A DNA stretch of 64,000 nucleotides, taken from positions 186,001-250,000 of the forward strand of contig NZ_AUAZ01000002.1 of NCBI RefSeq assembly GCF_000428985.1. The letters run 5' to 3'. Below the pieces are notes generated by a model. That model saw nothing but the letters and a program-made list of their open reading frames with translations. It was not told the DNA's origin and ran no database searches. The stretch is from Marinobacterium litorale DSM 23545 (GTDB lineage: Bacteria > Pseudomonadota > Gammaproteobacteria > Pseudomonadales > Balneatricaceae). The translations under genes were made by a program, and so were the position numbers. Shown here one piece after another: positions 56,293 to 64,000 of the stretch; position 1 is the first letter of the stretch; the number at the start of each line of letters is the position of its first letter.

Positions 56293-57240
56293 TCAGTCTT
56301 TATCTCGATGGCCATAGGTGGCATCGAGGCGCTGGGCCAGGTAATCGGCAAACGCGATGGGTGGATATTTGGGCGTTTCATCGGGAAACAGCTCTTTCGG
56401 GTCCACCGAGGTCTGTGGATCGACCTCCAGGAAAAAGGCGACCGAGTAGCGCTCCGCCTCCGGTGCCCGAACCCGGTGTGGCGTGGATTGATAGATATCA
56501 TTACTCCAGCGCATCAGGCAGTCTCCGATATTGCAGACAAACGCGCCGGGAACGGCCGGTGCGTCGATCCACTGCCCCTGACGGTTACGGACCTGCAGCC
56601 CATCCACGCCATCGGTCTTTAAAAGGGTAATGTTGCCATAGTCGGTATGTTCCCCCGCACCGGCATCGACGCGGGTCTGATCAGGGCCGCCCGGCGGGTA
56701 ATGCAGCATTCGCAACGTCGGGATCGCATTGTCCAGTGGGCCGGCGAAAAACTCTTCATCGACCCCCAGGTCGAGGGCAAAACCGCGATGCACGACGCGG
56801 CCAACATCGAGGCAAAGCTGAAAGTAATTCAGCATGCGTTCGCGCCAACCGGGCAAATCGGGCCAGTAGTTAATGCCACAAAACGGTTTTCCTGCAATCA
56901 CATCGGGATGATCCGCAGGCAGATCAACGCCGATATTGAACGCTTCTTTGAAGTCAGCACCGTTTTCCGGATTCAACTTTTCATCCGAAATCGCCACATA
57001 CCCGCGGTTATTGCTCGATTGTTTGATCGACAGCTTCTCTTTATCCGCCAGGGGGAGGGCGAAAAACTGGGCCGAGTCTCCAAACAGCTGCTCGAATACC
57101 GCGTCAGGAATCCCATGGTCGGTGAGATAGAAAAAGCCGACTTCGCGACAGGCGTGGCCAAGCTTATCAGCGGCCGCTTTGCGCTCACCCGCGTCAGCGC
57201 TGTAGAGCCCTTTGAGAGAAACAATCGGCAGGGATGTCAT
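56293..57240 (-). CDS. 2-oxoglutarate/Fe(II) dioxygenase, isopenicillin-N-synthase family
   Basis: A 315-residue non-haem iron enzyme. Start ATG 57240 with GGAG upstream. The iron triad is His198-x-Asp200 (GEHTDYGNITLL) and His255 (STPHRVRAP); Arg264-x-Ser266 (ERYSVAFF) is the 2-oxoglutarate-type anchor. The N-terminal GFFYLTDHGIPDAV and SNNRGYVA segments match the DIOX_N/2OG-FeII_Oxy family. It is embedded among purine enzymes, so it may hydroxylate or demethylate a purine, pyrimidine or nucleoside; that is inference. The 41-base gap from the upstream gene suggests a shared transcript. Confidence 0.88.
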   Translation of the reverse strand: MTSLPIVSLKGLYSADAGERKAAADKLGHACREVGFFYLTDHGIPDAVFEQLFGDSAQFFALPLADKEKLSIKQSSNNRGYVAISDEKLNPENGADFKEAFNIGVDLPADHPDVIAGKPFCGINYWPDLPGWRERMLNYFQLCLDVGRVVHRGFALDLGVDEEFFAGPLDNAIPTLRMLHYPPGGPDQTRVDAGAGEHTDYGNITLLKTDGVDGLQVRNRQGQWIDAPAVPGAFVCNIGDCLMRWSNDIYQSTPHRVRAPEAERYSVAFFLEVDPQTSVDPKELFPDETPKYPPIAFADYLAQRLDATYGHRDKD

Positions 57241-57281
57241 AGAGTCTCCAGTGTCAAATTCCATTATCAGGTTGTGACCTA

Positions 57282-58628
57282 TCAGTTTGTCATCGACGCA
57301 GGCGCATCCAGTTGACTGGCACGTTCATACAGTTTCTGCGCACCGGCCTGAGCCTGCTGCAACCACTTCTGTTCATCAATCCGTGTAACACGGCGGTTCT
57401 CCATCAGCAGCTCGCCATCTACCCATGCACTGTGCACATCACTGCCCCGGGCCGAGAACACCAGGTTCCAGAGCAGATTACCGCCGCTGGCATCGAGCAG
57501 GATGGGCGCCAAATTCGGGGTATTCAGGCCCACCCGGATCATGTCTGCACGCTTGCCGACCTCCAGTGAGCCAATTTCACGATCCAGGTTGAGTGCGCGG
57601 GCGCCTTCGATGGTGGCCATTCGCAACAGTGTCTGCGCGGGCATGCTGGTGGGGTCGAGCCGGTTCGCTTTCTGGATCAGCGAGCCGAACTTCATCTCTT
57701 CAAACAGATCCAGGCTGTTGTTGCAGACATTGCCATCGCTACCAAGGCCGACTCGCAAACCCGCCTCAAGCATCTCGGGGGTACGTGCGATACCGCTGGC
57801 CAGCTTTGCGTTGCTGACCGGGCAGTGGGCCACGGCGGTGCCGGTATCGGCCAGCAGTTTGATTTCATCATCGTTGAGCCAGACGCAATGGGCGAGCAGC
57901 GTTGATTCGCCTAAAACGCCATACTCCTCCAACTGAGCGATGGAGCGTTTACCGAAATGCTCGGTCACCGCCTGCTCTTCGGCGCTCTGTTCACAGGCAT
58001 GGGTATGAATACCGATCCCATACTCACGCGCTCTCGCAACCGCATTGTGGTACGCACCGGAGGAGCAGTAGAACAGGTGCTCCAGCCCCATCCACACTTT
58101 GATCCGCCCGCCACCGGCGTCATGATGGCTTTCGATCAGTGCTTCGTTTTCAGCAACCGTGGAAAAAAAATCCTTACCGGGCATATCGGCCACATAGGGG
58201 GCCAGATTTGCCCGGATACCCAGCTCAAGGGCCGCATCACCACATTGGTCCATGAAACGGTACATATCCATGATGCAGGTGGTGCCGGATTTGAGTGCCT
58301 CCAGATAAACAAGCTGGGCCGCGCACTTTGCGTCCTCGGCGGTCATCGCCCTGAACTCCCGCTGATAGAGCGGAAGCCACTCCATCAGCGCGAGGTTTTC
58401 GGTCACGCCGCGCATCAGGCTGGAGTGAGAATGGCAGTCGATCAACCCCGGTAACAACGCGTCACCGTTAAAGTCGATGCGAGGCAAATCGTCCGGCAGT
58501 TTCAGACCCTCCATGCTTCCCAGGCTCATAATCCGGCCCTTGTCGACATGGAGATAGCCATCGGGGATCACCCAGTTACGGGAATCGACAGTGAAGATGA
58601 CCGCGTGGGTAATAACGAAAGCGTCCAT
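57282..58628 (-). CDS. amidohydrolase, purine-deaminase-like
   Basis: A 448-residue metal-dependent hydrolase of the TrzA/AtzA/SsnA class. The zinc residues are His66 and His68 (GLIDCHSHSS), the histidine in IGIHTHACEQSAEE, His in LAHCVWLNDDE and the Asp in LGSDGNVCNNS. Similar enzymes deaminate S-adenosylhomocysteine, methylthioadenosine, guanine or hydroxyatrazine-like compounds. It is 19 bases from the 8-oxoguanine-deaminase-like gene and is paralogous to it, with low identity. Guanine deaminase activity is a candidate because no other guanine deaminase is seen in the island. Confidence 0.83.
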   Translation of the reverse strand: MDAFVITHAVIFTVDSRNWVIPDGYLHVDKGRIMSLGSMEGLKLPDDLPRIDFNGDALLPGLIDCHSHSSLMRGVTENLALMEWLPLYQREFRAMTAEDAKCAAQLVYLEALKSGTTCIMDMYRFMDQCGDAALELGIRANLAPYVADMPGKDFFSTVAENEALIESHHDAGGGRIKVWMGLEHLFYCSSGAYHNAVARAREYGIGIHTHACEQSAEEQAVTEHFGKRSIAQLEEYGVLGESTLLAHCVWLNDDEIKLLADTGTAVAHCPVSNAKLASGIARTPEMLEAGLRVGLGSDGNVCNNSLDLFEEMKFGSLIQKANRLDPTSMPAQTLLRMATIEGARALNLDREIGSLEVGKRADMIRVGLNTPNLAPILLDASGGNLLWNLVFSARGSDVHSAWVDGELLMENRRVTRIDEQKWLQQAQAGAQKLYERASQLDAPASMTN

Positions 58629-58647
58629 GGTCGAGTCACATACTCCG

Positions 58648-60009
58648 TCAGTTTGACGCCAGCCGTCTTGCGGCGTCTTGATGCTTGGCGATCAGCGCAT
58701 CGGTATCGATATCCAGAGGCATACCCTCTCTGACTCGCCACTCACCCGCGACCATCACCGCATCCGCTTTATGAGCGCCACAGAGCAACAGGGCCGCCAA
58801 CGGATCGTGACTGCCGGAAAAGCGCAGCTCATCGAGTTTAAACAGCGCCACATCGGCCTGCTTCCCGGGCGCCAACTCGCCCACATCGTCGCGACCGAGC
58901 ACGCGTGCCGAGCCCTGGGTTCCCCAACGCAGCGCATGCTGATGATGAACCGCCGAGGAGCCATAGCGCAGCCGTTGCAGATACATCGCCTGGCGCACCT
59001 CCTGGATCATGTTGGAGCAGTCGTTTGAGGCTGAGCCATCAACACCGATGCCCACCGGGCAGCCGGCGGCTTCCAGCGTCTGAACCTGACAGATGCCCGA
59101 TGCCAGCATCATGTTTGAACTGGGACAATGCGCGATACCGACACCGGCCTTGCCCAGACGCGCGATCTCATCGTCATTGAAATGGATACCGTGCGCCAAC
59201 CATGTGCGTGGCTGCAGCCAGCCCACGCTTTCCAGGTAATCTACGGTACGCATACCGAACATCTTCAGGCAGAAGGCTTCCTCGTCGAGTGTTTCCGCCA
59301 GGTGGGTATGGAGGCGCACATCGTATTGCTCGGCGAGCTCCGCCGTGGCTTTCATCAAATCGGTGGTAACCGAAAACGGGGAGCAGGGCGCCAATGCTAC
59401 CTGTACGCGGGCGCCGTCACCGGGTTCATGAAAGCGTTTTACCAGCCTCTCGCAGTCAGCCAGGATCTGTGCTTCAGTCTGCACCACGGATTGTGGCGGA
59501 AGTCCGCCGTCCTCCTCTCCCAGACTCATGGAGCCACGAGTCAGCGTCACGCGCACCCCAACTTTACGAGCAGCCGCCACCTGCAGGTCGATCGCATCCT
59601 CAAGGCCTTTTGGAAACAGGTAGTGGTGGTCGGCGGCGGTCGTACAGCCCGAAAGTAACAGCTCGGTCAGTGCCAGTTCTGTGGCGGCGCTGAGCATCTC
59701 TGGTTCTAGCCGGGCCCAAACCGGGTAGAGCGACTTAAGCCAGGGAAAAAGCTCTTTATTCAGCGCCTCCGGCAGCGCCCGGGTCAGCGTCTGGTAGAAG
59801 TGGTGGTGTGTATTGATCAATCCCGGAATGACCACGTGCTCCCGGGCATCAAACGTGCTGTCCCAGGGCTGCGTCGGTTCCGCACCAGAGGGAACCAACT
59901 CAGCGATGCGGCCACTTTCAATGACCAGTCCGCCCCTGGCATCACACGCGCTGTTAGTGTGAATCGCCAGCGGGTTCTTGATCCAGAGGCGGTTAGTCTG
60001 TGTACTCAT
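58648..60009 (-). CDS. 8-oxoguanine deaminase-like amidohydrolase
   Basis: A 453-residue amidohydrolase. Metal ligands His68 and His70 (GLINTHHHFYQTLTR), His in LHTHLAETLDEE, His in LAHGIHFNDDE and Asp in GIGVDGSASND. The N-terminal and mid-region pattern (TRALPEALNKELFPWLKSLY; ADHHYLFPKGLEDAI) is that of the characterised Pseudomonas 8-oxoguanine deaminases, which also turn over isocytosine and guanine. It would convert 8-oxoguanine to uric acid. The start at 60009 is nine bases from the permease stop. Confidence 0.9.
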   Translation of the reverse strand: MSTQTNRLWIKNPLAIHTNSACDARGGLVIESGRIAELVPSGAEPTQPWDSTFDAREHVVIPGLINTHHHFYQTLTRALPEALNKELFPWLKSLYPVWARLEPEMLSAATELALTELLLSGCTTAADHHYLFPKGLEDAIDLQVAAARKVGVRVTLTRGSMSLGEEDGGLPPQSVVQTEAQILADCERLVKRFHEPGDGARVQVALAPCSPFSVTTDLMKATAELAEQYDVRLHTHLAETLDEEAFCLKMFGMRTVDYLESVGWLQPRTWLAHGIHFNDDEIARLGKAGVGIAHCPSSNMMLASGICQVQTLEAAGCPVGIGVDGSASNDCSNMIQEVRQAMYLQRLRYGSSAVHHQHALRWGTQGSARVLGRDDVGELAPGKQADVALFKLDELRFSGSHDPLAALLLCGAHKADAVMVAGEWRVREGMPLDIDTDALIAKHQDAARRLASN

Positions 60010-60018
60010 CCGGTTTCC

Positions 60019-60945
60019 TTAACTGGTTGCGTGGAACGGCTTGCCCAGTGACATCGGCGCCAGCAAACGGGCGCGAATCTGGTTACGCGAAAGAAGAACC
60101 AGAACCACCACCGTTGCCGCATAGGGCAGTGTAGCCAGCAAATTGGGGGAGATTGAGAATCCAAGCCCCTGGAACACCAGATGCAGAATACTGGCAAGTC
60201 CGAACAACCAGGCACCCAGTAGAACGCGCTCCACCTTCCAGCTGGCAAAGACCACCAGAGCCAACGCGATCCAGCCCCGTCCCGCACTCATGTTCTCAGC
60301 CCAAAGCGGCGTATAGGCGATGGAAAGGTAGCCCCCGGCAAGTCCTGCCATGGCACCGCCAAACATCACCGCCAGGTAGCGTGTGCGCATGACCGGCAGG
60401 CCGATCGCATTGGCCGCGTGGGGGTTTTCGCCGACGGCTTTAACCACCAGACCCGGACGTGACGAACGGAAGAACCAGTAGACGGCGGCAAACAGGAAGA
60501 AGGAGAGGTAAACCACCAGATCCTGACTGAACAGCATTTTGCCCAGTAGCGGGATATCGCTGAGCAGTGGCAGGGCGATCGGTTCCAGGCCGTCGATAGG
60601 CTTGCCGACAAACCCGGCCCCGATGAAGGCGGAAAGTCCGGTGCCGAAAATGGTCAGGGCAAGCCCCGTGGCGACTTGGTTAGCATTGAGGCCCAGTGCG
60701 ATAAAGCCGAATAGCAGCGACATGATCATGCCGGCGGCTATGGCAAGCAGGAACCCGAGCAGCAGGCTGCCGCTCATCAGGGCAGCAATAAAACCAACGA
60801 CGGCCCCCATCAGCAGCATCCCTTCCTGACCCAGGTTGAGAACACCGCTTTTTTCACAGACCAGTTCACCGAGCGCAACCAGCAGCAACGGGGTACCGGT
60901 ACGGACCATGGCATAGAGAATATTGGAGAGCAGATCGATATCCAT
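60019..60945 (-). CDS. nucleoside ABC transporter permease (NupQ-like)
   Basis: A 308-residue permease with about nine hydrophobic helices, of the BPD_transp_2 family used by BMP-type nucleoside importers. Motifs include GELVCEKSGVLNLGQEGMLL and GFVGKPIDGLEPIALPLLSD and the coupling loop VGENPHAANAIGLPV. It overlaps the preceding permease by one base (TGATG). It forms a heterodimeric pore with the protein at 60945. Confidence 0.9.
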   Translation of the reverse strand: MDIDLLSNILYAMVRTGTPLLLVALGELVCEKSGVLNLGQEGMLLMGAVVGFIAALMSGSLLLGFLLAIAAGMIMSLLFGFIALGLNANQVATGLALTIFGTGLSAFIGAGFVGKPIDGLEPIALPLLSDIPLLGKMLFSQDLVVYLSFFLFAAVYWFFRSSRPGLVVKAVGENPHAANAIGLPVMRTRYLAVMFGGAMAGLAGGYLSIAYTPLWAENMSAGRGWIALALVVFASWKVERVLLGAWLFGLASILHLVFQGLGFSISPNLLATLPYAATVVVLVLLSRNQIRARLLAPMSLGKPFHATS

Positions 60946-62051
60946 CAGCGGGCAGCCTCTTCTTTGATGGTGGCGACCGCGGCTTCGGGTTTCGCAAGCG
61001 CCGGAATTCGTATTCTGAAGTTGATCAAGACATCACAGGCCAGCAGGTAGAACAGTAACATCCCCTGGAACAGCCCGGTCAGTGCCACCGGCAACCCCAG
61101 TGTGATCTGGGCCATTTCACCGCCCATATAGATCAGCGCCATCAGCAGGGTGGCGAGCAAAATCCCCAACGGGTGCAAGCGTCCCAGGAAGGCGACGATA
61201 ATTGCGGCATACCCGTATCCGGGGGAGATCTGAGGAACCAGCTGACCAAGCGGCCCGGCGGTTTCCCCGATTCCGGCCAGGCCGGCCAGACCACCGCTGA
61301 TTAACAGCGCGATCCAGACCAATCGTTTTTCACGGAAACCGGCCAACCGTGCGGCGCTGGCATCCAGGCCCAGCACCTTGACCTGGAACCCCAGGAACGT
61401 GCGGCTCATCAATACCCAGATAACCACCACCGCAAACAGCGCGAACACCATTCCCCAATGGATGCGTGTCCCATCGATCAGCGTGGGTAGCAGTGCCGAG
61501 TCGGAGAACATGGCCGACTCGGGGAAGTTAAACCCATCAGGATCCTTGAGGGGACCGTGCACCGACCAGATCAGCAGATTCAACGCGATATAGTTGAGCA
61601 TAATGGTGGTCAGGATTTCGTTGGCATTGAAGGCCGTTTTCAACCAAGCGGCCAGGCCCGCCCAGGCCGCGCCACCAGCCATGCCGGCCAGCAAAACAAC
61701 AGGCAGCACCCAGACACCTTCGGCGTCGATCAGAGCCAGCGCGCAGGCACTGCCGATCAGGCCGCCCATCAGCAGTTGGCCTTCAGCGCCGATATTCCAC
61801 ACCTTGGCTTTGAAAACCACCGAAAGGCCGATAGCACAAAGCATGATCGGCGCAGCCTTGACACAGAGCTCCGCCACGCCGTAGACATCGGATACCGGCA
61901 GGATAAGGATGGTATGCAGGGCTTCCAGCGGATCCTGGCCCAACAGACTGAACAGAATCGCTCCGCTGATAAGCGTCAGTACGCCGGCTAATACCGGCGA
62001 GAGCCAGGCCATTAACTTTGAGTGCTGGCCGCGGGGTTCAAGTTTGATCAT
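60945..62051 (-). CDS. nucleoside ABC transporter permease (NupP-like)
   Basis: A 368-residue permease. The start is the ATG at 62051 with GAGGAAAA upstream; the frame is open to 62255 but that part overlaps the ATPase gene and lacks family character. Segments KVWNIGAEGQLLMGGLIGSA, SVHGPLKDPDGFNFPESAMF and FLGFQVKVLGLDASAARLAG fit the long permease of BMP-type importers. 16 bases downstream of the ATPase gene. Confidence 0.9.
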   Translation of the reverse strand: MIKLEPRGQHSKLMAWLSPVLAGVLTLISGAILFSLLGQDPLEALHTILILPVSDVYGVAELCVKAAPIMLCAIGLSVVFKAKVWNIGAEGQLLMGGLIGSACALALIDAEGVWVLPVVLLAGMAGGAAWAGLAAWLKTAFNANEILTTIMLNYIALNLLIWSVHGPLKDPDGFNFPESAMFSDSALLPTLIDGTRIHWGMVFALFAVVVIWVLMSRTFLGFQVKVLGLDASAARLAGFREKRLVWIALLISGGLAGLAGIGETAGPLGQLVPQISPGYGYAAIIVAFLGRLHPLGILLATLLMALIYMGGEMAQITLGLPVALTGLFQGMLLFYLLACDVLINFRIRIPALAKPEAAVATIKEEAAR

Positions 62052-62067
62052 GGATTTTCCTCGAGGC

Positions 62068-63600
62068 TCAGGCGGCAGGGGACTGGAATTCACCAGCCAT
62101 CCAGCGACCGACTTCGTTGATGCTGGTTTCCGGTGTCGGTTTAATCGGTGAAAGCCGGCCGTGACACAGCGCCCCGATCCGGTCGGATATCTGGAACAGC
62201 TCATCGATATCTTCCGAAACCACCAGAATCGCGGCACCCTTGTCACGCAGCTCAATCAACGCCTTGTGAATGGCGGTGGCGGCGCCAATATCCACCCCCC
62301 AGGTGGGGTGGGCCGCAATCAGCAACCGGGGGTTCTGCATAATCTCGCGGCCGATAATGAACTTCTGTAAATTACCGCCGGACAGGCTGGCAGCGTGGGT
62401 TTCCGAACTCGGCGTTTTGACCCGATACCGCTCGATGATCTGTTCGGCAAAATGCCGTGTTTTACCGTGCGCAATCAAACCACGACTCACCAGCCCGGAG
62501 AGAAAGCCGGTCAGCAGTGCATTATCCTTCAAGCTCATATCGGGCACCGCACCGCGACCCAGGCGCTCCTCCGGAACAAACGCCATACCGGCAGCGCGAC
62601 GTTCGCGGGGCGAGAAGTTACCAACCGGCCCTTCCGGGAAGTGGATCGCATCATGGTTTTCTACCTGATCCTCACCACTGAGGGCTCCCAGCAGCTCCTC
62701 CTGGCCGTTACCGGCCACGCCGGCGATACCGAGTATTTCGCCACAGCGGACATCAAAACTGATGCCCTGCAGATCCACCCCAAAAGGGTCCTCACTGGTC
62801 CGTGTTAAACCACGAACCTGCAAGAACGGCGCTTTGCCGTCTACTTTCGGGTAATCGGTGCTGATGGCGGTTTCATCACCGACCATCATCCGAGCGATGC
62901 TCTCCGAGCTTTCCTGTTCAGGCAAACACTCACCTGAGACTTTACCGGCGCGCAGGATTGTGGCTTTGTGACAGAGCGCTCGCACTTCGTTGAGCTTGTG
63001 GCTGATAAAGAGGATTGAGCATCCCTCCCGGGCCAGCTGACGCAGCGTCACAAACAGTGTTTCCACCTCCTGAGGCGTCAGCACCGAGGTGGGCTCATCA
63101 AGAATCAGCAGTTTGATGGGTTGCACCAAACAGCGCACAATTTCTACGCGCTGGCGTTCACCCACTGACAGGGTATGAACCTCCCGATCTGGATTCAGTG
63201 CCATCCCATATTTTTGCGAAACGTCACGAATCCGCTCAGCCAGCGATTCCAGGTCACCCGCTTCATCACCCAGGGCCAGCGCGATGTTCTCGGTAACTGT
63301 CAGCGTCTCAAACAGGGAAAAGTGCTGGAATACCATCCCGATCCCCAGTTTGCGGGCATGGGCCGGGTCTTTTATATCGATTGGCAGGCCATCCCAGAGC
63401 ACCTCTCCCTGATCCGGTCGAACCAGACCATAAATCACTTTCATCAGTGTGCTTTTACCGGCACCGTTTTCACCCAGCAGGGCGTGGATCTCGGCGGGTT
63501 CTATATTGAGGTCAATGGAATCGTTGGCAACGCAGCCGGGGTAGATCTTGGTGATGCCCCGCAATGTCAGGCGAGGTGGCGTGATATGTGGTTCAGCCAT
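62068..63600 (-). CDS. nucleoside ABC transporter ATPase with two ABC domains (NupO-like)
   Basis: A 510-residue protein with two ABC modules, as in ribose/nucleoside importers. The first has Walker A GENGAGKSTLMKVIYG, signature LSVGERQRVEIVRCL and Walker B LLILDEPTSVLTP. The second is degenerate at Walker A (IAGVAGNGQEELLGAL) but keeps LSGGNLQKFIIGREI. It is the first gene of the minus-strand series and is preceded by two TGACC-type palindromes. It starts at ATG 63600. Confidence 0.92.
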   Translation of the reverse strand: MAEPHITPPRLTLRGITKIYPGCVANDSIDLNIEPAEIHALLGENGAGKSTLMKVIYGLVRPDQGEVLWDGLPIDIKDPAHARKLGIGMVFQHFSLFETLTVTENIALALGDEAGDLESLAERIRDVSQKYGMALNPDREVHTLSVGERQRVEIVRCLVQPIKLLILDEPTSVLTPQEVETLFVTLRQLAREGCSILFISHKLNEVRALCHKATILRAGKVSGECLPEQESSESIARMMVGDETAISTDYPKVDGKAPFLQVRGLTRTSEDPFGVDLQGISFDVRCGEILGIAGVAGNGQEELLGALSGEDQVENHDAIHFPEGPVGNFSPRERRAAGMAFVPEERLGRGAVPDMSLKDNALLTGFLSGLVSRGLIAHGKTRHFAEQIIERYRVKTPSSETHAASLSGGNLQKFIIGREIMQNPRLLIAAHPTWGVDIGAATAIHKALIELRDKGAAILVVSEDIDELFQISDRIGALCHGRLSPIKPTPETSINEVGRWMAGEFQSPAA

Positions 63601-63679
63601 GGGCTCAGCTCTTTCAGTTGATTCGGCCGCAGAAACAGACTGCGGAAGGTCAGATCGTTCGTTGTAGTATGCAAAAACC

Positions 63680-63693
63680 TGACCAATCGGTTA
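63680..63693. promoter_or_regulatory. TGACCA-type palindrome 1 before the ATPase gene
   Basis: TGACCAATCGGTTA matches TGACCA-N2-TGGTCA at 10 of 12 positions, about 80 bases upstream of the ATPase start. Confidence 0.4.
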
Positions 63694-63707
63694 TATTTAT
63701 TTGAACT

Positions 63708-63721
63708 TGACTGTTCGGTCA
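63708..63721. promoter_or_regulatory. TGAC-N6-GTCA palindrome 2 before the ATPase gene
   Basis: TGACTGTTCGGTCA has perfect TGAC/GTCA arms, 28 bases from site 1 (nearly three helical turns), so two dimers could bind on one face. Confidence 0.4.
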
Positions 63722-63936
63722 GATTTGGCAAGCTTCCTGCAATTATCCGGGAGCTGACTGAGCGGACAGTTTTTAGAGGCACCGATTATAACGAGGATCC
63801 TCCCTCATTACCTCTAGCAGAACAAACCGGGCTCGGCCATATATGCGCACAATCAAACTACAATACAAACAGCGCCTTAGATAACAGTATTCGACCGGTT
63901 GCAGAATTGACCGGCAGACAATCAGGGGTTCGGCGA

Positions 63937-64000
63937 ATGATCCGATTTTTATTAAATGACAGGCTGGTCAGTGTAGAAGAGTGCTCCCCATCTTTGACCA
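63937..64000 (+). CDS. xdhA: xanthine dehydrogenase small subunit, N-terminus only
   Basis: The ATG at 63937 begins MIRFLLNDRLVSVEECSPSL and the frame continues off the right edge. This is the opening of the [2Fe-2S] ferredoxin domain of XdhA, the flavin/iron-sulfur subunit of xanthine dehydrogenase (hypoxanthine to xanthine to urate). CAGGGG lies about nine bases upstream. It is divergent from the purine transporter operon. Only 21 codons are visible, so the call rests on this motif and on context. Confidence 0.75.
   Translation, partial: MIRFLLNDRLVSVEECSPSLT

Larger units (their letters stand above)
63601..63936. other. divergent regulatory region, ATPase gene / xdhA
   Basis: This 336-base stretch has no convincing gene. 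It contains palindromes at 63680-63693 and 63708-63721, an ACTGTTCGGTCAG / CTGAGCGGACAGT inverted pair (63710-63722 and 63758-63770), and GACCGG repeated at 63892 and 63909. It probably carries both divergent promoters. Confidence 0.5.

Overview
The window reads as chromosomal DNA of a free-living, probably marine or salt-adapted gammaproteobacterium of the Marinobacter / Marinobacterium / Oceanospirillales kind. This rests on moderately high GC, gammaproteobacterial protein families (PpsR/PpsA, PrpE, MetH, a PreP-like M16 protease, a YehZYXW-type osmoprotectant transporter, PHA phasins) and a dense set of c-di-GMP and chemosensory genes. I saw no rRNA, tRNA, CRISPR array, insertion sequence or prophage. 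Species is not decided by the sequence.

Layout. 1-7400: a truncated dCache/HAMP sensor, a DmdB-like acyl-CoA synthetase, an NCS2-like permease, an isochorismatase-type hydrolase, DUF2889, ElaA and PpsR. 7460-12500: phosphoenolpyruvate synthase behind a HexR-like operator, a [2Fe-2S] ferredoxin with its reductase, and a CvfB-like S1 protein. 12600-13900: two tandem phasin genes, each preceded by TGC-N3-GCA palindromes that look like PhaR operators. 14000-24960: PreP-like protease, two DMT permeases, a soluble aldose dehydrogenase, DUF4197, a GH13_18 glucoside phosphorylase, a PAS-GGDEF protein and a transglutaminase-like protein. 25080-28680: a TRAP-type binding protein translationally coupled to a three-PAS diguanylate cyclase. 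28770-38160: a Ca2+/cation antiporter, DUF3047-metH, panD, a divergent MarR/membrane-protein pair with repeated operators, and a small stress-like coiled-coil cluster. 38280-45680: a BdlA-like PAS-PAS-MCP, a CheW domain interrupted by a CZB domain, a PepSY-diflavin reductase and another GGDEF protein. 46090-54320: prpE, the four-gene osmF-yehYXW operon, puuC-like dehydrogenase, DUF2845 and an orphan protein.

54430-64000 is a purine uptake and salvage island. On the minus strand it has an ABC transporter of the BMP/Nup type (ATPase, two permeases, and a periplasmic binding protein at the far end), two amidohydrolases (one resembling 8-oxoguanine deaminase), a non-haem iron dioxygenase and xanthine phosphoribosyltransferase. 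At the right edge a divergent gene starts whose first 21 codons match the N-terminus of XdhA, the xanthine dehydrogenase small subunit. TGACCA-N2-TGGTCA-like palindromes precede several of these transcription units, suggesting one regulator for the island.

The most unusual observations are the CheW/CZB interrupted domain, the TRAP-binding-protein/diguanylate-cyclase pair, the phasin operators with the FDxSK pentapeptide repeat, the purine island with its uncharacterised dioxygenase, and the GH13_18 phosphorylase whose acceptor loop is not that of classical sucrose phosphorylase.
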